NCBI RefSeq assembly: GCF_022568835.1
Contig: NZ_JAKZHV010000009.1
Coordinates: forward strand, 1 to 64,000
Length of the DNA stretch: 64,000 bases
Direction of reading: 5' to 3'
Source: Arsenicicoccus piscis
GTDB taxonomy: Bacteria; Actinomycetota; Actinomycetes; Actinomycetales; Dermatophilaceae
In this document: in pieces, positions 1-7,699 of the stretch
How the letters are laid out: each line of letters opens with the position of its first letter
Position numbering within the stretch: the first letter of the stretch is position 1
Notes under the pieces: generated by a model
What the model was told of the DNA's origin: nothing
Databases searched by the model: none
What the model saw: the letters and a program-made list of their open reading frames with translations, nothing else
Translations under genes and position numbers: made by a program

Positions 1-268
1 CTTCGTACTTGTGGACCTTCTCCAGCGTCCACCCGGACAGCTCGGCGACCTCCTCGGCGGAGGCGCCGGCGCGGATCAGCGCCTGCACCTCCCGTGGGCT
101 GAGCGAGGTCGGGGTGTCGTCACCGGCGGGGCGCGGGCGCTCGTGCCGCACGGCCGAGCGCAGCGCGTGATCGAGCGGCAGGCGGTAGCGACCGCCCTGG
201 TCGTCCGCCAGCAGCACGTGCTCGCTGTCCTCCGACAGGCCGACGAGGCGAAGGTCCTGCATGCTCAC
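1..268 (-). CDS. sepH: Septation protein SepH, N-terminal part (cut by window edge)
   Basis: The reverse strand encodes an N-terminus that reads MQDLRLVGLSEDSEHVLL and then a DHALRSAVRHERPR segment. This is the DUF3071 start of SepH, an actinobacterial cell-division protein known to act on FtsZ assembly. About 88 residues are visible, including a helix-turn-helix-like stretch (LSPREVQALIRAGASAEEV); the rest lies outside the window. Two starts are possible: GTG at 268, which has AGAAG 6 nt upstream, or ATG at 262, which matches the family N-terminus better. The gene is divergent from the TRIC channel gene with about 116 bp between them. Confidence 0.8.
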   Translation of the reverse strand, partial: MSMQDLRLVGLSEDSEHVLLADDQGGRYRLPLDHALRSAVRHERPRPAGDDTPTSLSPREVQALIRAGASAEEVAELSGWTLEKVHKYE

Positions 269-368
269 TGATCACTTCTCTTTCGTCACCGGGCAGCGCT
301 TCGTCTCAGCGTACTGTCGAAAGGCTCGCACGGCGGCGCCGTCGCGCGGGTCCCGGCACGCCGCCGGA

Positions 369-374
369 TAGGCT
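369..374 (+). promoter_or_regulatory. -10 box of the TRIC channel gene
   Basis: TAGGCT fits the actinobacterial TAnnnT -10 pattern and lies 10 nt before the ATG at 385. A GGGGGA run sits in between, so the mRNA would have only a few untranslated bases. Confidence 0.45.
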
Positions 375-384
375 GGGGGACGCC

Positions 385-1203
385 ATGGCCAACGCGTTCG
401 GATCGTTGCAGCTGGCTCTCGACCTCCTCGGCGTGTTCGTGTTCGCGGTGTCCGGAGCCCTCGTCGGCGTCCGCAAGGACCTCGACGTGTTCGGGGTGCT
501 CTGCCTGGCCCTCGCCACGTCGCTCGCCGGCGGTATCGTCCGCGACGTCCTGCTCGACGCGACTCCCGTCGGCGTCTCGGACTGGCGGCTGGTCGCGTGC
601 GCGCTGGTCGCCGGCCTGATCGGCTTCCGCTGGTCGCACCACGTCGAGCGGCTGTCGCGCCCGATCAAGACGCTCGACGCAGCCGGCCTCGCGCTGTTCA
701 GCGTGTCCGGCGCCATCAAGGCGCTCACCTTCGGGGCCAACGGCATGGAGGCCGTGATCCTCGGGCTGATCACCGCCGTCGGCGGTGGCGTGATCCGCGA
801 CCTGCTCAGCGGGATCGTGCCGGAGGTGCTGCGCCGCGAGCTCTACGCGGTGCCGGCGGTCGTCGGCGGCATCTTGGTCGTCCTGGCCGCCGAGACCGGC
901 ACGCTCGGGACCCTCACCGCGAGCGGTGCCGTCGCCGTCGTCTTCTGCTATCGCCTGCTCGCCATCGTCCGGCACTGGCACGCGCCGCACGCCCCACCCC
1001 CGCCGGTCGGCTCCGCAGCAGCTCGCCGTCGGGCTCGCTGGGACCGCGCCACCCGGCGCGCCCGCATCGTCCGTAGAGCGTCCGCCGTGCGCCGCTCCCG
1101 GCAGTCGTCCGGGAGAGGCAGCGCAGCGGGGCCGGTGCAGCAGGACCCGTCCACCCCCGGAGCACCTCCGCAACCGCGCCCGCAGGAAGGACGCCCCTCG
1201 TGA
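385..1203 (+). CDS. Trimeric intracellular cation (TRIC) channel family protein
   Basis: This is a membrane protein of the TRIC/UPF0126 (YadS) family. The first 200 residues hold about seven hydrophobic helices in two homologous halves. Each half carries a glycine-rich helix: LAGGIVRDVLL in the first and VGGGVIRDLLSG in the second. These GGxxRD motifs are the family hallmark and line the pore in studied homologues. Family members conduct K+ or other monovalent cations. The last 70 residues are a basic, proline-rich cytoplasmic tail that bacterial homologues usually lack. The tail may reflect drift up to a later stop codon. The TGA overlaps the GTG of hemH by four bases (GTGA), so the two are probably co-translated. 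Confidence 0.85.
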   Translation: MANAFGSLQLALDLLGVFVFAVSGALVGVRKDLDVFGVLCLALATSLAGGIVRDVLLDATPVGVSDWRLVACALVAGLIGFRWSHHVERLSRPIKTLDAAGLALFSVSGAIKALTFGANGMEAVILGLITAVGGGVIRDLLSGIVPEVLRRELYAVPAVVGGILVVLAAETGTLGTLTASGAVAVVFCYRLLAIVRHWHAPHAPPPPVGSAAARRRARWDRATRRARIVRRASAVRRSRQSSGRGSAAGPVQQDPSTPGAPPQPRPQEGRPS

Positions 1204-2345
1204 CCCAGCCAGACCCCACGCAGCCCGACCCCACGCAGCCCGACCTCGGCCAGCAGCAGGACCGGGTGGACCCCTACGACGGCCTGGTGCTGCTCTCCTT
1301 CGGTGGGCCGGAGCAGGCGTCCGACGTGATGCCCTTCCTGCGCAACGTGACCGCCGGTCGCGGGATCCCGGACGAGCGGCTCGAGGCGGTCGCCCAGCAC
1401 TACTACCTGCTCGGCGGTCGTAGCCCGGTCAACGAACACGGCCGCGAGCTGGTCAGCGCGCTCGTGGACGAGCTGGGCCGGCGCGAGCTGAACCTGCCGG
1501 TCTACTTCGGCAACCGCAACTGGGACCCGTTCCTGGTCGACGCGCTGCGCGAGGCGCACGACGCGGGCGCCCGCCGGCTGGTCGTGGTGACCACCAGCGC
1601 CTACTCCTCCTACTCCTCGTGCCGGCAGTACAGAGAGGACATCGCCGGGGCGATCGCGGCGCTCGGCGACGAGGGCCGCACGCTGCAGGTCGACCGGGTC
1701 AGGGGCTACTACAACCACCCTGGCTTCGCCCGCACGGTGACCCGGCTGGTCACCGAGGCGCTGCGCGAGCTGCCCGTCGAGGGCACCCGCATCGTCTTCG
1801 TCACGCACTCCATCCCCGACGCGATGGACGAGACCAGCGGACCCGGTGACGGCGAGGGTCGGCTCTACCAACGTGAGCACCTCGACCTGGCCGTGGCGGT
1901 GACCGAGGAGGTCAACGCGACCCTCTCGACGAGCTACGCGTTCGACCTCACCTACTGCTCGCGCTCCGGACCGCCGCACCAGCCGTGGCTGGAGCCCGAC
2001 ATCAACGACCATCTCGAGGTCCTCGCCGGCCAAGGTGTCGAGCGGGTGGTGTGCGTGCCGTTCGGCTTCGTGTCCGACCACATGGAGGTCATCTACGACC
2101 TCGACCACGAGGCGCAGGAGACCGCCACCCGGCTGGGTGTCGAGCTGGTCCGGGTGCCCACGGTCGGGGTGGATCCCGAGTTCGTCAGCGGGCTGGTCGA
2201 CCTGGTGGAGGAGCGCGCGGCGCAGGCCCGCGACACCCTGCCGACCCGCCCGGCCTGGCCCGGCTCGCCGCTGTGGTCGGTGTGCCCGGCGGGCTGCTGC
2301 CCCAACCTGCGCGCCGCCCGTCCCGCCGCCTGCGGCTCGGACTGA
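1200..2345 (+). CDS. hemH: Coproporphyrin/protoporphyrin ferrochelatase
   Basis: This enzyme inserts ferrous iron into a porphyrin; in actinobacteria the substrate is expected to be coproporphyrin III (alias cpfC). The 381-residue protein starts its family domain at DPYDGLVLLSFGGPE. It has the catalytic-histidine motif FVTHSIPDAM and the acidic segment SDHMEVIYDLD near the active site. Four cysteines (C141, then C362, C366 and C367 in CPAGCCPN) match the [2Fe-2S] ligand pattern of actinobacterial ferrochelatases. The N-terminus carries a threefold TQPDP repeat with no family counterpart. The start GTG overlaps the upstream stop. Haem partner hemE lies 32 kb away in the same window. Confidence 0.93.
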   Translation: MTQPDPTQPDPTQPDLGQQQDRVDPYDGLVLLSFGGPEQASDVMPFLRNVTAGRGIPDERLEAVAQHYYLLGGRSPVNEHGRELVSALVDELGRRELNLPVYFGNRNWDPFLVDALREAHDAGARRLVVVTTSAYSSYSSCRQYREDIAGAIAALGDEGRTLQVDRVRGYYNHPGFARTVTRLVTEALRELPVEGTRIVFVTHSIPDAMDETSGPGDGEGRLYQREHLDLAVAVTEEVNATLSTSYAFDLTYCSRSGPPHQPWLEPDINDHLEVLAGQGVERVVCVPFGFVSDHMEVIYDLDHEAQETATRLGVELVRVPTVGVDPEFVSGLVDLVEERAAQARDTLPTRPAWPGSPLWSVCPAGCCPNLRAARPAACGSD

Positions 2346-2381
2346 CCGGGCAGCACGCCACCGCGGTGAAAGACTGGGGGA

Positions 2382-3290
2382 GTGACCCGCGACCTCGCCG
2401 AGCCCGCCTCGACCCCTGACAGCATCCGCGTCCCCGCCCGCGACCAGGGCCTCGCGCTCCCGCCCGACCTGATCGACGAGCTCGAGGCGCTCGCCGTGCA
2501 GGTGGCGCAGCGGTGCGGTCGGCTCATCGTCGACGAGCGTCCCCGCGACCTCGACGTGGCCTCGACGAAGTCCAGCGCCACCGACGTGGTGACGATCATG
2601 GACCGGCGCTCGGAGGACCTCGCCCACCGGCTGCTCCTCGAGGCCCGGCCGCAGGACGGGCTGCTCGGCGAGGAGGGCACCGGGATCGTCGGCAGCAGCG
2701 GGATCAGCTGGGTGGTCGACCCGATCGACGGCACCGTCAACTATCTCTACGACATCCCGGCGTACGCCGTGTCCATCGCGGCCGTGGTGGGCAATCCGCG
2801 CGTGCCCGGCGGGTGGTACCCGGTCGCGGGTGCCGTGACCCATGCGGTGCTCGGCCAGACGTATCGGGCCGGGCTCGGGCGGGGCGCCCGGCTCGAGGCC
2901 GCGGACGGCTCGGTCCGTGCCCTGCGGCACAACCCGTCGCCGCTGCTCGAGGCCAGCCTGCTGTCCACCGGCTTCGGCTACCTCGCGGACGTGCGCGCCG
3001 CTCAGGGCCGGGTGATCGCGACGGTGCTGCCGCAGGTGCGCGACATCCGTCGGATCGGTAGCGCGGCCCTGGACCTGTGTGCCATCGCCTCCGGCCAGAC
3101 GGACGTCTACTACGAGCGGGGGCTGAACGCCTGGGACCTCGCGGCCGGCTGGCTCGTGGCGGTGGAGTCAGGCGCGACCGTCCGCGGTCTGGACCAGGAC
3201 ACGCCCGGCGCCGCGGTCACCCTCGCGGGGGCGCCAGGACCGGTCGAGGAGCTCGCCGTGATCCTGCGCTCGTGCGGCGTCGCTGACTGA
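2382..3290 (+). CDS. Inositol monophosphatase family protein (SuhB-like)
   Basis: A Mg2+-dependent sugar-phosphatase fold of 302 residues, typical for the family after an N-terminal extension of about 30. The metal-binding motifs are intact: GEEG near residue 98, DPIDGTVNY near 115 and NAWDLAAG near 250. Family members dephosphorylate inositol-1-phosphate or related phosphates such as histidinol phosphate, NADP or fructose-1,6-bisphosphate; the substrate cannot be read from sequence. The start GTG has GGGGGA directly before it. An AAGACT hexamer lies 6 nt upstream, so the transcript may be nearly leaderless. Its position between hemH and DUF4193 resembles the suhB-Rv2699c-dut neighbourhood of mycobacteria. 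Confidence 0.87.
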   Translation: MTRDLAEPASTPDSIRVPARDQGLALPPDLIDELEALAVQVAQRCGRLIVDERPRDLDVASTKSSATDVVTIMDRRSEDLAHRLLLEARPQDGLLGEEGTGIVGSSGISWVVDPIDGTVNYLYDIPAYAVSIAAVVGNPRVPGGWYPVAGAVTHAVLGQTYRAGLGRGARLEAADGSVRALRHNPSPLLEASLLSTGFGYLADVRAAQGRVIATVLPQVRDIRRIGSAALDLCAIASGQTDVYYERGLNAWDLAAGWLVAVESGATVRGLDQDTPGAAVTLAGAPGPVEELAVILRSCGVAD

Positions 3291-3326
3291 CCGACGAGCA
3301 GAGATGACGCGGGCCGCAAAGTAAGG

Positions 3327-3373
3327 CACAATGCGCCGCGAGCCTCGGGCACAAAACGGCACTCTCCGCCGTT
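3327..3373 (+). promoter_or_regulatory. Candidate promoter and leader hairpin of the DUF4193 gene
   Basis: CACAAT at 3327-3332 resembles a -10 box. Downstream, AACGGC (3355-3360) and GCCGTT (3368-3373) form a six-base-pair hairpin with a seven-base loop. The leader to the ATG at 3454 would be about 115 nt, much longer than most leaders in this window. Confidence 0.3.
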
Positions 3374-3453
3374 GAAGGCCACGCACCGACCGTCCACCGA
3401 GTTTCCGGTCCGAAGGGCCGACCGCCCCGCCAGGACCGAGAGAGAGGGCCACC

Positions 3454-3753
3454 ATGGCTACCGACTACGACGCCCCGCGCAAGACCGACGACGAGATGTC
3501 CGAGGACTCCATCGAGGAGCTCAAGGCGCGCCGCGTCGACACCTCGTCCTCCAGCGTGGACGTCGACGAGACCGAGCAGGCCGAGGGCTTCGAGCTCCCG
3601 GGGGCCGACCTCTCCGGCGAGGAGCTGTCCTACCGCGTCCTGCCCCGTCAGGCCGACGAGTTCACCTGTGGCAGCTGCTTCCTCGTGCACCACCGCAGCC
3701 AGCTGGCCAAGGAGGTCAACGGCCAGATGATCTGCTCGGAGTGCGCGGCCTGA
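3454..3753 (+). CDS. DUF4193 family zinc-ribbon protein
   Basis: A 99-residue protein of the actinobacteria-specific DUF4193 family (Rv2699c-like). The first 60 residues are acidic and probably disordered. The C-terminus carries two CxxC knuckles, CGSC and CSEC, that should bind one zinc. No enzymatic motif is present and the function is unknown. The start ATG follows GAGAGAGAGGG at good spacing. It is followed directly by dut; the two are separated only by the tandem hairpin repeats described below, so co-transcription is likely. Confidence 0.87.
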   Translation: MATDYDAPRKTDDEMSEDSIEELKARRVDTSSSSVDVDETEQAEGFELPGADLSGEELSYRVLPRQADEFTCGSCFLVHHRSQLAKEVNGQMICSECAA

Positions 3754-3761
3754 GCGCCGAG

Positions 3762-3867
3762 GTCGCCCCGGAGGGGCGCGTAGATGTCGCCCCGGAGGGG
3801 CGCGTAGATGTCGCCCCGGAGGGGCGCGTAGATGTTGCCCCGGAGGGGCGCATAGATGTCGCCCCGG
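3762..3867 (+). repeat. Tandem 24-bp hairpin repeats before dut (4 copies plus a 10-bp partial)
   Basis: Copies occupy 3762-3785, 3786-3809, 3810-3833 and 3834-3857, with a partial copy at 3858-3867. The first three are identical; the fourth differs at two positions. Each unit contains CGCCCC-GGA-GGGGCG, a six-base-pair stem with a GGA loop, so the RNA could form four consecutive hairpins. Each loop/stem also contains GGAGGGG, a Shine-Dalgarno-like sequence. The array lies between the DUF4193 stop and the dut start. In the dut frame it reads as a VDVAPEGR repeat. Confidence 0.9.
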
Positions 3868-4310
3868 TGGACGTGCTGCTGCTGCGGCTGGACCCCGAGC
3901 TGGAGCCGCCGAGCTACGCCCGCCCGGGCGACGCGGGAGCCGACCTGCGCGCACGCACCGAGGTGCGCCTCGAGCCGGGTGAGCGGGCCCTGATCCCGAC
4001 CGGCGTGGCGCTCGCGCTGCCGGAGGGCTACGCCGGCTTCGTCCACCCCCGATCGGGTCTCGCGGCCAAGCACGGCCTGACGATCGTCAACGCGCCGGGC
4101 ACCGTCGACGCGGGCTACCGCGGCGAGATATTGGTCAACCTGCTCAACACCGACCGGTCCGAGGCGTTCACCATCCACCGGGGCGACCGGATCGCCCAGC
4201 TGGTCGTGCAGGCGGTGTCGGCCGTCCAGTTCCGAGAGGTAACCTGCCTACCGGAGAGCGTGCGTGGCACGAGCGGCCACGGCGACAGCGGGGGCTTCGG
4301 CGCCCGCTGA
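3867..4310 (+). CDS. dut: Deoxyuridine 5'-triphosphate nucleotidohydrolase (dUTPase)
   Basis: Hydrolyses dUTP to dUMP and pyrophosphate, keeping uracil out of DNA and feeding dTMP synthesis. All five dUTPase motifs are visible: DAGADL, PRSGLAAKHG, GTVDAGYRGEI, RGDRIAQLV and a C-terminal GHGDSGGFG. From GTG 3867 the protein is 147 residues, the normal subunit length of a homotrimer. A longer in-frame start exists at GTG 3741, inside the end of the DUF4193 gene. It would add 42 residues containing the VDVAPEGR repeats, which dUTPases do not have. I prefer 3867, although its spacing to a ribosome site is not ideal. Confidence 0.9.
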   Translation: MDVLLLRLDPELEPPSYARPGDAGADLRARTEVRLEPGERALIPTGVALALPEGYAGFVHPRSGLAAKHGLTIVNAPGTVDAGYRGEILVNLLNTDRSEAFTIHRGDRIAQLVVQAVSAVQFREVTCLPESVRGTSGHGDSGGFGAR

Positions 4311-4360
4311 CCCACCGCTCTTCGTCCGCACCACCCACCACTGCCGCCAAAGGACTGTTC

Positions 4361-5143
4361 GTGGCCCTCTTCCGCCGCAAGAAGCACGACGCATCGACCG
4401 ACCCCGACGTGCCGGACACGACGGATCCGACGACCGGCTCCGAGGCAGAGGCCGAGCACGACGACGTGGCTGCGGACGACGCCCGCCCGAGCGGCACCGA
4501 GCTCGGTGGCACCGGCCGCAAGGTGCGCGCCAACGGTCCGCACGACGAGTCCGAGGTCGACGGCCTCGGCGGTCGGCTCGACCTCGGCGCGCTGTGGCTG
4601 CCCGGCCTGGACGGCCTGGAGCTGCGCCTCGAGATCGACGAGGCCTCCGGCACGGTCACGGGCGTCACCGCGGTGATGGCCGACTCCTCGCTCGCGCTGC
4701 ACGCCTACGCCGCGCCGCGCACCCTCGGCATCTGGGACGACATCCGCGACGAGATCGCCGCCAGTGTCGAGACCAACGGCGGCACCGCCCGGGTCGAGGA
4801 CGGCCTGTTCGGCACCGAGCTGGCCGTAGAGCTCCCGGCCCAGGACGCCGCCGGTCGCCGGGTGCTGCAGCCGGGTCGCTTCCTCGGCGTCGACGGCCCG
4901 CGCTGGTTCGTGCGGGGCTTCCTGGCCGGGCCTGCCGCGACCGACGCCGAGGTCGCCGCACCGCTGCTCAGCCTTCTCGCCGACGCGGTCGTCGTCCGCG
5001 GCGCCGACGCGATGGCGCCCCGCGAGCTGCTGCCCCTGCGCATCCCCGAGCAGGCGGTCGCCCAGGACGGCGTAGACCCCACCGACCCGGTGGACGACCT
5101 GCAGCCCTTCGAGCGCGGCCCGGAGATCACGGAGATCCGATGA
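4361..5143 (+). CDS. DUF3710 domain-containing protein
   Basis: A 260-residue protein of the actinobacterial DUF3710 family (Rv2696c-like). Residues 1-55 are charged and acidic. The conserved domain follows, with segments such as GALWLPGL, TRTLGIWDDIR-type core (here RTLGIWDDIRDEIAAS) and a C-terminal half rich in hydrophobic strands. The biochemical role is unknown. The start GTG has AAAGGA six bases upstream. The stop overlaps the ATG of the next gene (ATGA), which fits the conserved dut-DUF3710-OB-DUF3159 operon. Confidence 0.87.
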   Translation: MALFRRKKHDASTDPDVPDTTDPTTGSEAEAEHDDVAADDARPSGTELGGTGRKVRANGPHDESEVDGLGGRLDLGALWLPGLDGLELRLEIDEASGTVTGVTAVMADSSLALHAYAAPRTLGIWDDIRDEIAASVETNGGTARVEDGLFGTELAVELPAQDAAGRRVLQPGRFLGVDGPRWFVRGFLAGPAATDAEVAAPLLSLLADAVVVRGADAMAPRELLPLRIPEQAVAQDGVDPTDPVDDLQPFERGPEITEIR

Positions 5144-5532
5144 GCATCACCCGCGAGCGGCGCCCCGGGCGGCTGCGCCGCCTGCTCGGTCGGCTCGCCA
5201 CCGACCAGGACGAGCTCGACAACAGCGAGCTGCGCGAGAGCAGCCAGGGCCTCGGCCACCGCACCATCGCCGAGCTGGCCGACCGCGAGGTCGCCACGGT
5301 GTCCGGCACGATCCGCAACACCACGCTGAGCCCGCTCGGTCAGGTGCCGGCGCTGCGCGCCGAGCTCTACGACGGGACGCAGCGCCTGCAGCTCATCTGG
5401 CTGGGGCGCCGCTCGATCGCCGGGATCCACCCCGGCACCTACCTGCGCGCCCGCGGCCGGGTGTGCACCAAGGACGGGATCAAGACGATCTACAACCCCT
5501 TCTACGACATCCTCCCCAACCGTGGCCGCTGA
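5140..5532 (+). CDS. OB-fold nucleic acid-binding domain protein
   Basis: A 130-residue protein. The C-terminal 85 residues resemble a tRNA-anticodon/OB-fold domain: VATVSGTIRNTTL opens the barrel and GTYLRARGRV sits in a later strand. The N-terminal 35 residues are arginine-rich, consistent with nucleic-acid contact. Homologues stand next to DUF3710 and DUF3159 genes across actinobacteria; their target is not known. The ATG overlaps the previous stop, and the stop in turn overlaps the following GTG, so all three genes are probably translationally coupled. Confidence 0.8.
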   Translation: MSITRERRPGRLRRLLGRLATDQDELDNSELRESSQGLGHRTIAELADREVATVSGTIRNTTLSPLGQVPALRAELYDGTQRLQLIWLGRRSIAGIHPGTYLRARGRVCTKDGIKTIYNPFYDILPNRGR

Positions 5533-6184
5533 CGACGAGGGCCTGGCGTCGGTCCGGGCGCACGACACCGTGGAGCGGCTCATCCGGGAGCGGCTCGCCA
5601 CGGTCCTCGGCGGCTGGCGCGGCTCGCTCGAGGCTGCCCTGCCGACCGTGGTGTTCGTGCTGGTCTGGGTCGTGCGCGCGGACCTGCGCGGTGCCGTCAT
5701 CGCCTCGCTGGTGACCGCCGCCCTGCTCGGCGTCGCCCGGCTGGTGACCCGCGGGACGATGCAGTTCGTGCTGTCCAGCCTGCTCGGCACGGCCCTCGCT
5801 GCGTACTTCGCCATGCGCAGCGGTCGCGCCGAGGCGGCGTTCCTGCCCGGCATCTTGATCAGCGCCGGCTACTTCGTCGCGACCTTGCTGTCCGTGGTCA
5901 CCCGCTGGCCGGTCGTCGGCTTCCTCGTCGGGATGGCCGAGCCGGACTACAAGGAGAACCCCCTCGGCTGGCGCCAGGACCGGGCCATGGTCCGGGTGTG
6001 CAACCGGCTGACCCTCGTGCTGGTCGGGCTGTTCGCCGTGCGGCTGCTGGTCGCGGTCCCGCTCTACCTCGCCGGCCAGGTCGCCGCGCTCGGCATCGCG
6101 AAGATCGTCCTCGGCTGGCCGCTCTACCTCGCCGCCGTCGGCCTCATGGGGGCCATCCTGGTCCGCGGCCGCACGCCGCGCTGA
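5522..6184 (+). CDS. DUF3159 family membrane protein
   Basis: A 220-residue integral membrane protein with five to six hydrophobic helices after a soluble N-terminus of about 35 residues (ERLIRERLATVLGGWRGSLE). The loop MAEPDYKENPLGWRQD in the middle is characteristic of DUF3159. Function is unknown; conservation beside the OB-fold gene and the K+ regulators suggests a role in envelope or ion homeostasis, but this is only context. The GTG start lies within the end of the upstream gene (11-bp overlap). The 3' end faces ceoC on the opposite strand. Confidence 0.85.
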   Translation: MAADDEGLASVRAHDTVERLIRERLATVLGGWRGSLEAALPTVVFVLVWVVRADLRGAVIASLVTAALLGVARLVTRGTMQFVLSSLLGTALAAYFAMRSGRAEAAFLPGILISAGYFVATLLSVVTRWPVVGFLVGMAEPDYKENPLGWRQDRAMVRVCNRLTLVLVGLFAVRLLVAVPLYLAGQVAALGIAKIVLGWPLYLAAVGLMGAILVRGRTPR

Positions 6185-6237
6185 CCGCACGCCGAGCTGA
6201 CCGCACCCCGCGCCGACCCGCACGCCGCGGGGACGCC

Positions 6238-6945
6238 TCACCCGTGGTCGAGGTCCAGCTCGTCCAGGTCGGAGCGGGGGACGCGGTGGGCGGGCGAGAG
6301 CAGCGACTCCAGCTCGTCCTCGACGTCCGGGACGGTGAGCAGAAGCAGCTCGTCGCCGGCCTCGACCGGGTCGTCGCGGGTGGGCGCGATGGGCTTGCCG
6401 TCGCGGATGATGCCGACCAGCGTGGTGTCGCGGGGGAGCGGCACGTCGTTGACCAGACGCCCGGCGTAGGGGCTCGTGGCGGGCAGGGTGAGCTCGACCA
6501 TCGTCGAGCGGCCCTTCTGGAACTCGAAGAGCCGCACCAGGTCACCGACGCTCACGGCCTCCTCGACCAGGGCGGTCATCAGGCGCGGTGTCGAGACGGC
6601 GACGTCCACGCCCCACGACTCGTCGAACATCCACTCGTTGCGGGGGTTGTTGACGCGGGCGACCGTGCGGGGCACGCCGAACTCGGTCTTGGCGAGCAGC
6701 GAGGTGACCAGGTTGGCCTTGTCGTCACCGGTCGCAGCGACGACCACGTCGCACTCGGCCAGGCCGGCCTCGTGCAGCGAGGAGATCTCGCAGGCGTCGG
6801 CGAGCAGCCAGGCGGCCTCCGGGACGCGGGTGGACTGGACCGCCTCGGCCTCCTTGTCGACGAGCAGCACGTCGTGCCCGTTGTGGATGAGCTCACGGGC
6901 GATGGAGCGGCCGACCGATCCGGCCCCGGCGATGACGACACGCAT
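6238..6945 (-). CDS. ceoC: Potassium uptake regulatory protein, TrkA family (CeoC-like)
   Basis: A 235-residue cytosolic RCK subunit of a Trk/Ktr-type K+ uptake system. The N-terminal Rossmann fold opens with VVIAGAGSVGRSIA, the glycine-rich nucleotide-binding loop, followed by LLVDKE with the acidic residue that contacts ribose. A TrkA-C domain occupies about residues 145-225. It lies 13 bp downstream of ceoB on the same strand, the same pair as Rv2691/Rv2692. No membrane pore subunit is in the window, so the partner channel must be elsewhere. Confidence 0.9.
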   Translation of the reverse strand: MRVVIAGAGSVGRSIARELIHNGHDVLLVDKEAEAVQSTRVPEAAWLLADACEISSLHEAGLAECDVVVAATGDDKANLVTSLLAKTEFGVPRTVARVNNPRNEWMFDESWGVDVAVSTPRLMTALVEEAVSVGDLVRLFEFQKGRSTMVELTLPATSPYAGRLVNDVPLPRDTTLVGIIRDGKPIAPTRDDPVEAGDELLLLTVPDVEDELESLLSPAHRVPRSDLDELDLDHG

Positions 6946-6958
6946 CAGTTGAGTCCTC

Positions 6959-7621
6959 TCACTCGTGCGGGGGAGGGCCGGCGAGGACCGTCTCGACGCG
7001 GGGCAGGTCGTCGGTCGGGGCGACGACGCGCACGATGTCGCCCTCCTGCAGGACCGTGTCGGGCAGCGGCACCATGCCGGCGCCGAGCCGCGACAGGTAG
7101 GCGATCCGGGTGCCGGCGACGTCCTCGATGCGGGTGAGCCGCTGACCGACCCAGGACGGGTCGACGGCGACCTCGGCGATGGCGATCGCGCCGCTCGGGT
7201 CGATCATCTCGGGCACCGACCCCTGCGGGAGCAGCCGGCGGACCACCCGGTCCACGGTCCACTGCACCGTGCCGACGGTGGGGATCCCCAGGCGCTGGTA
7301 GATCTCGGCGCGGCGCGGGTCGTAGATGCGGGCCACGACGTGCTCGACCCCGAACGTCTCGCGGGCCACCCGGGCGGCGAGGATGTTGGAGTTGTCACCG
7401 TTGCTGACCGCGGCGAACGCGTAGGCGTCCTCGATGCCGGCCTCGAGCAGGGTGTCGCGGTCGAAGCCGATGCCCTTGACGCGGCGACCCTCGAAGTCGG
7501 CCCCGAGCCGGCGGAAGGCGGTCGCCGACTGGTCGACCACGGCGACGTCGTGGCCCTCGCTCTCCAGCCGGAGCGCGAGGGTCGACCCCACGCGGCCGCA
7601 GCCCATGATGACAAAGTGCAC
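6959..7621 (-). CDS. ceoB: Potassium uptake regulatory protein, TrkA family (CeoB-like)
   Basis: The first gene of the ceoBC pair, 220 residues. The Rossmann motif is FVIMGCGRVGSTLALRLE, followed by VAVVDQS. The C-terminal TrkA-C domain starts near residue 140 (AIAEVAVDPSWVG). It should bind NAD(H) or ATP/ADP and gate a K+ channel. The start ATG at 7621 is divergent from the APC permease start at 7700, leaving 78 bp for both promoters. Pairing of two single-domain RCK proteins replaces the duplicated TrkA of enterobacteria. Confidence 0.9.
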   Translation of the reverse strand: MHFVIMGCGRVGSTLALRLESEGHDVAVVDQSATAFRRLGADFEGRRVKGIGFDRDTLLEAGIEDAYAFAAVSNGDNSNILAARVARETFGVEHVVARIYDPRRAEIYQRLGIPTVGTVQWTVDRVVRRLLPQGSVPEMIDPSGAIAIAEVAVDPSWVGQRLTRIEDVAGTRIAYLSRLGAGMVPLPDTVLQEGDIVRVVAPTDDLPRVETVLAGPPPHE

Positions 7622-7686
7622 GGCACGAAACTACACCGTGACCTCGGGCGGCGAGGGTGCGCACCACGCGATGCCGGGCACGCTCG

Positions 7687-7692
7687 TATGGT
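7687..7692 (+). promoter_or_regulatory. -10 box of the APC permease gene (leaderless)
   Basis: TATGGT lies seven bases before the GTG at 7700, so transcription should start at or next to the start codon. No Shine-Dalgarno sequence is visible. Confidence 0.55.
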
Positions 7693-7699
7693 TGGACTC

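Noticed and set aside
286-1173. Long minus-strand open frame opposite the TRIC gene
   Set aside because: High-GC shadow of the plus-strand gene; low-complexity Asp/Arg/Gly composition and no recognisable domain. The same holds for the other long antisense frames in the window, for example 948-2930, 11026-14049 and 60555-62153.
3762-3867. CRISPR-like array
   Set aside because: Repeats are directly tandem with no spacers and no cas genes are present.
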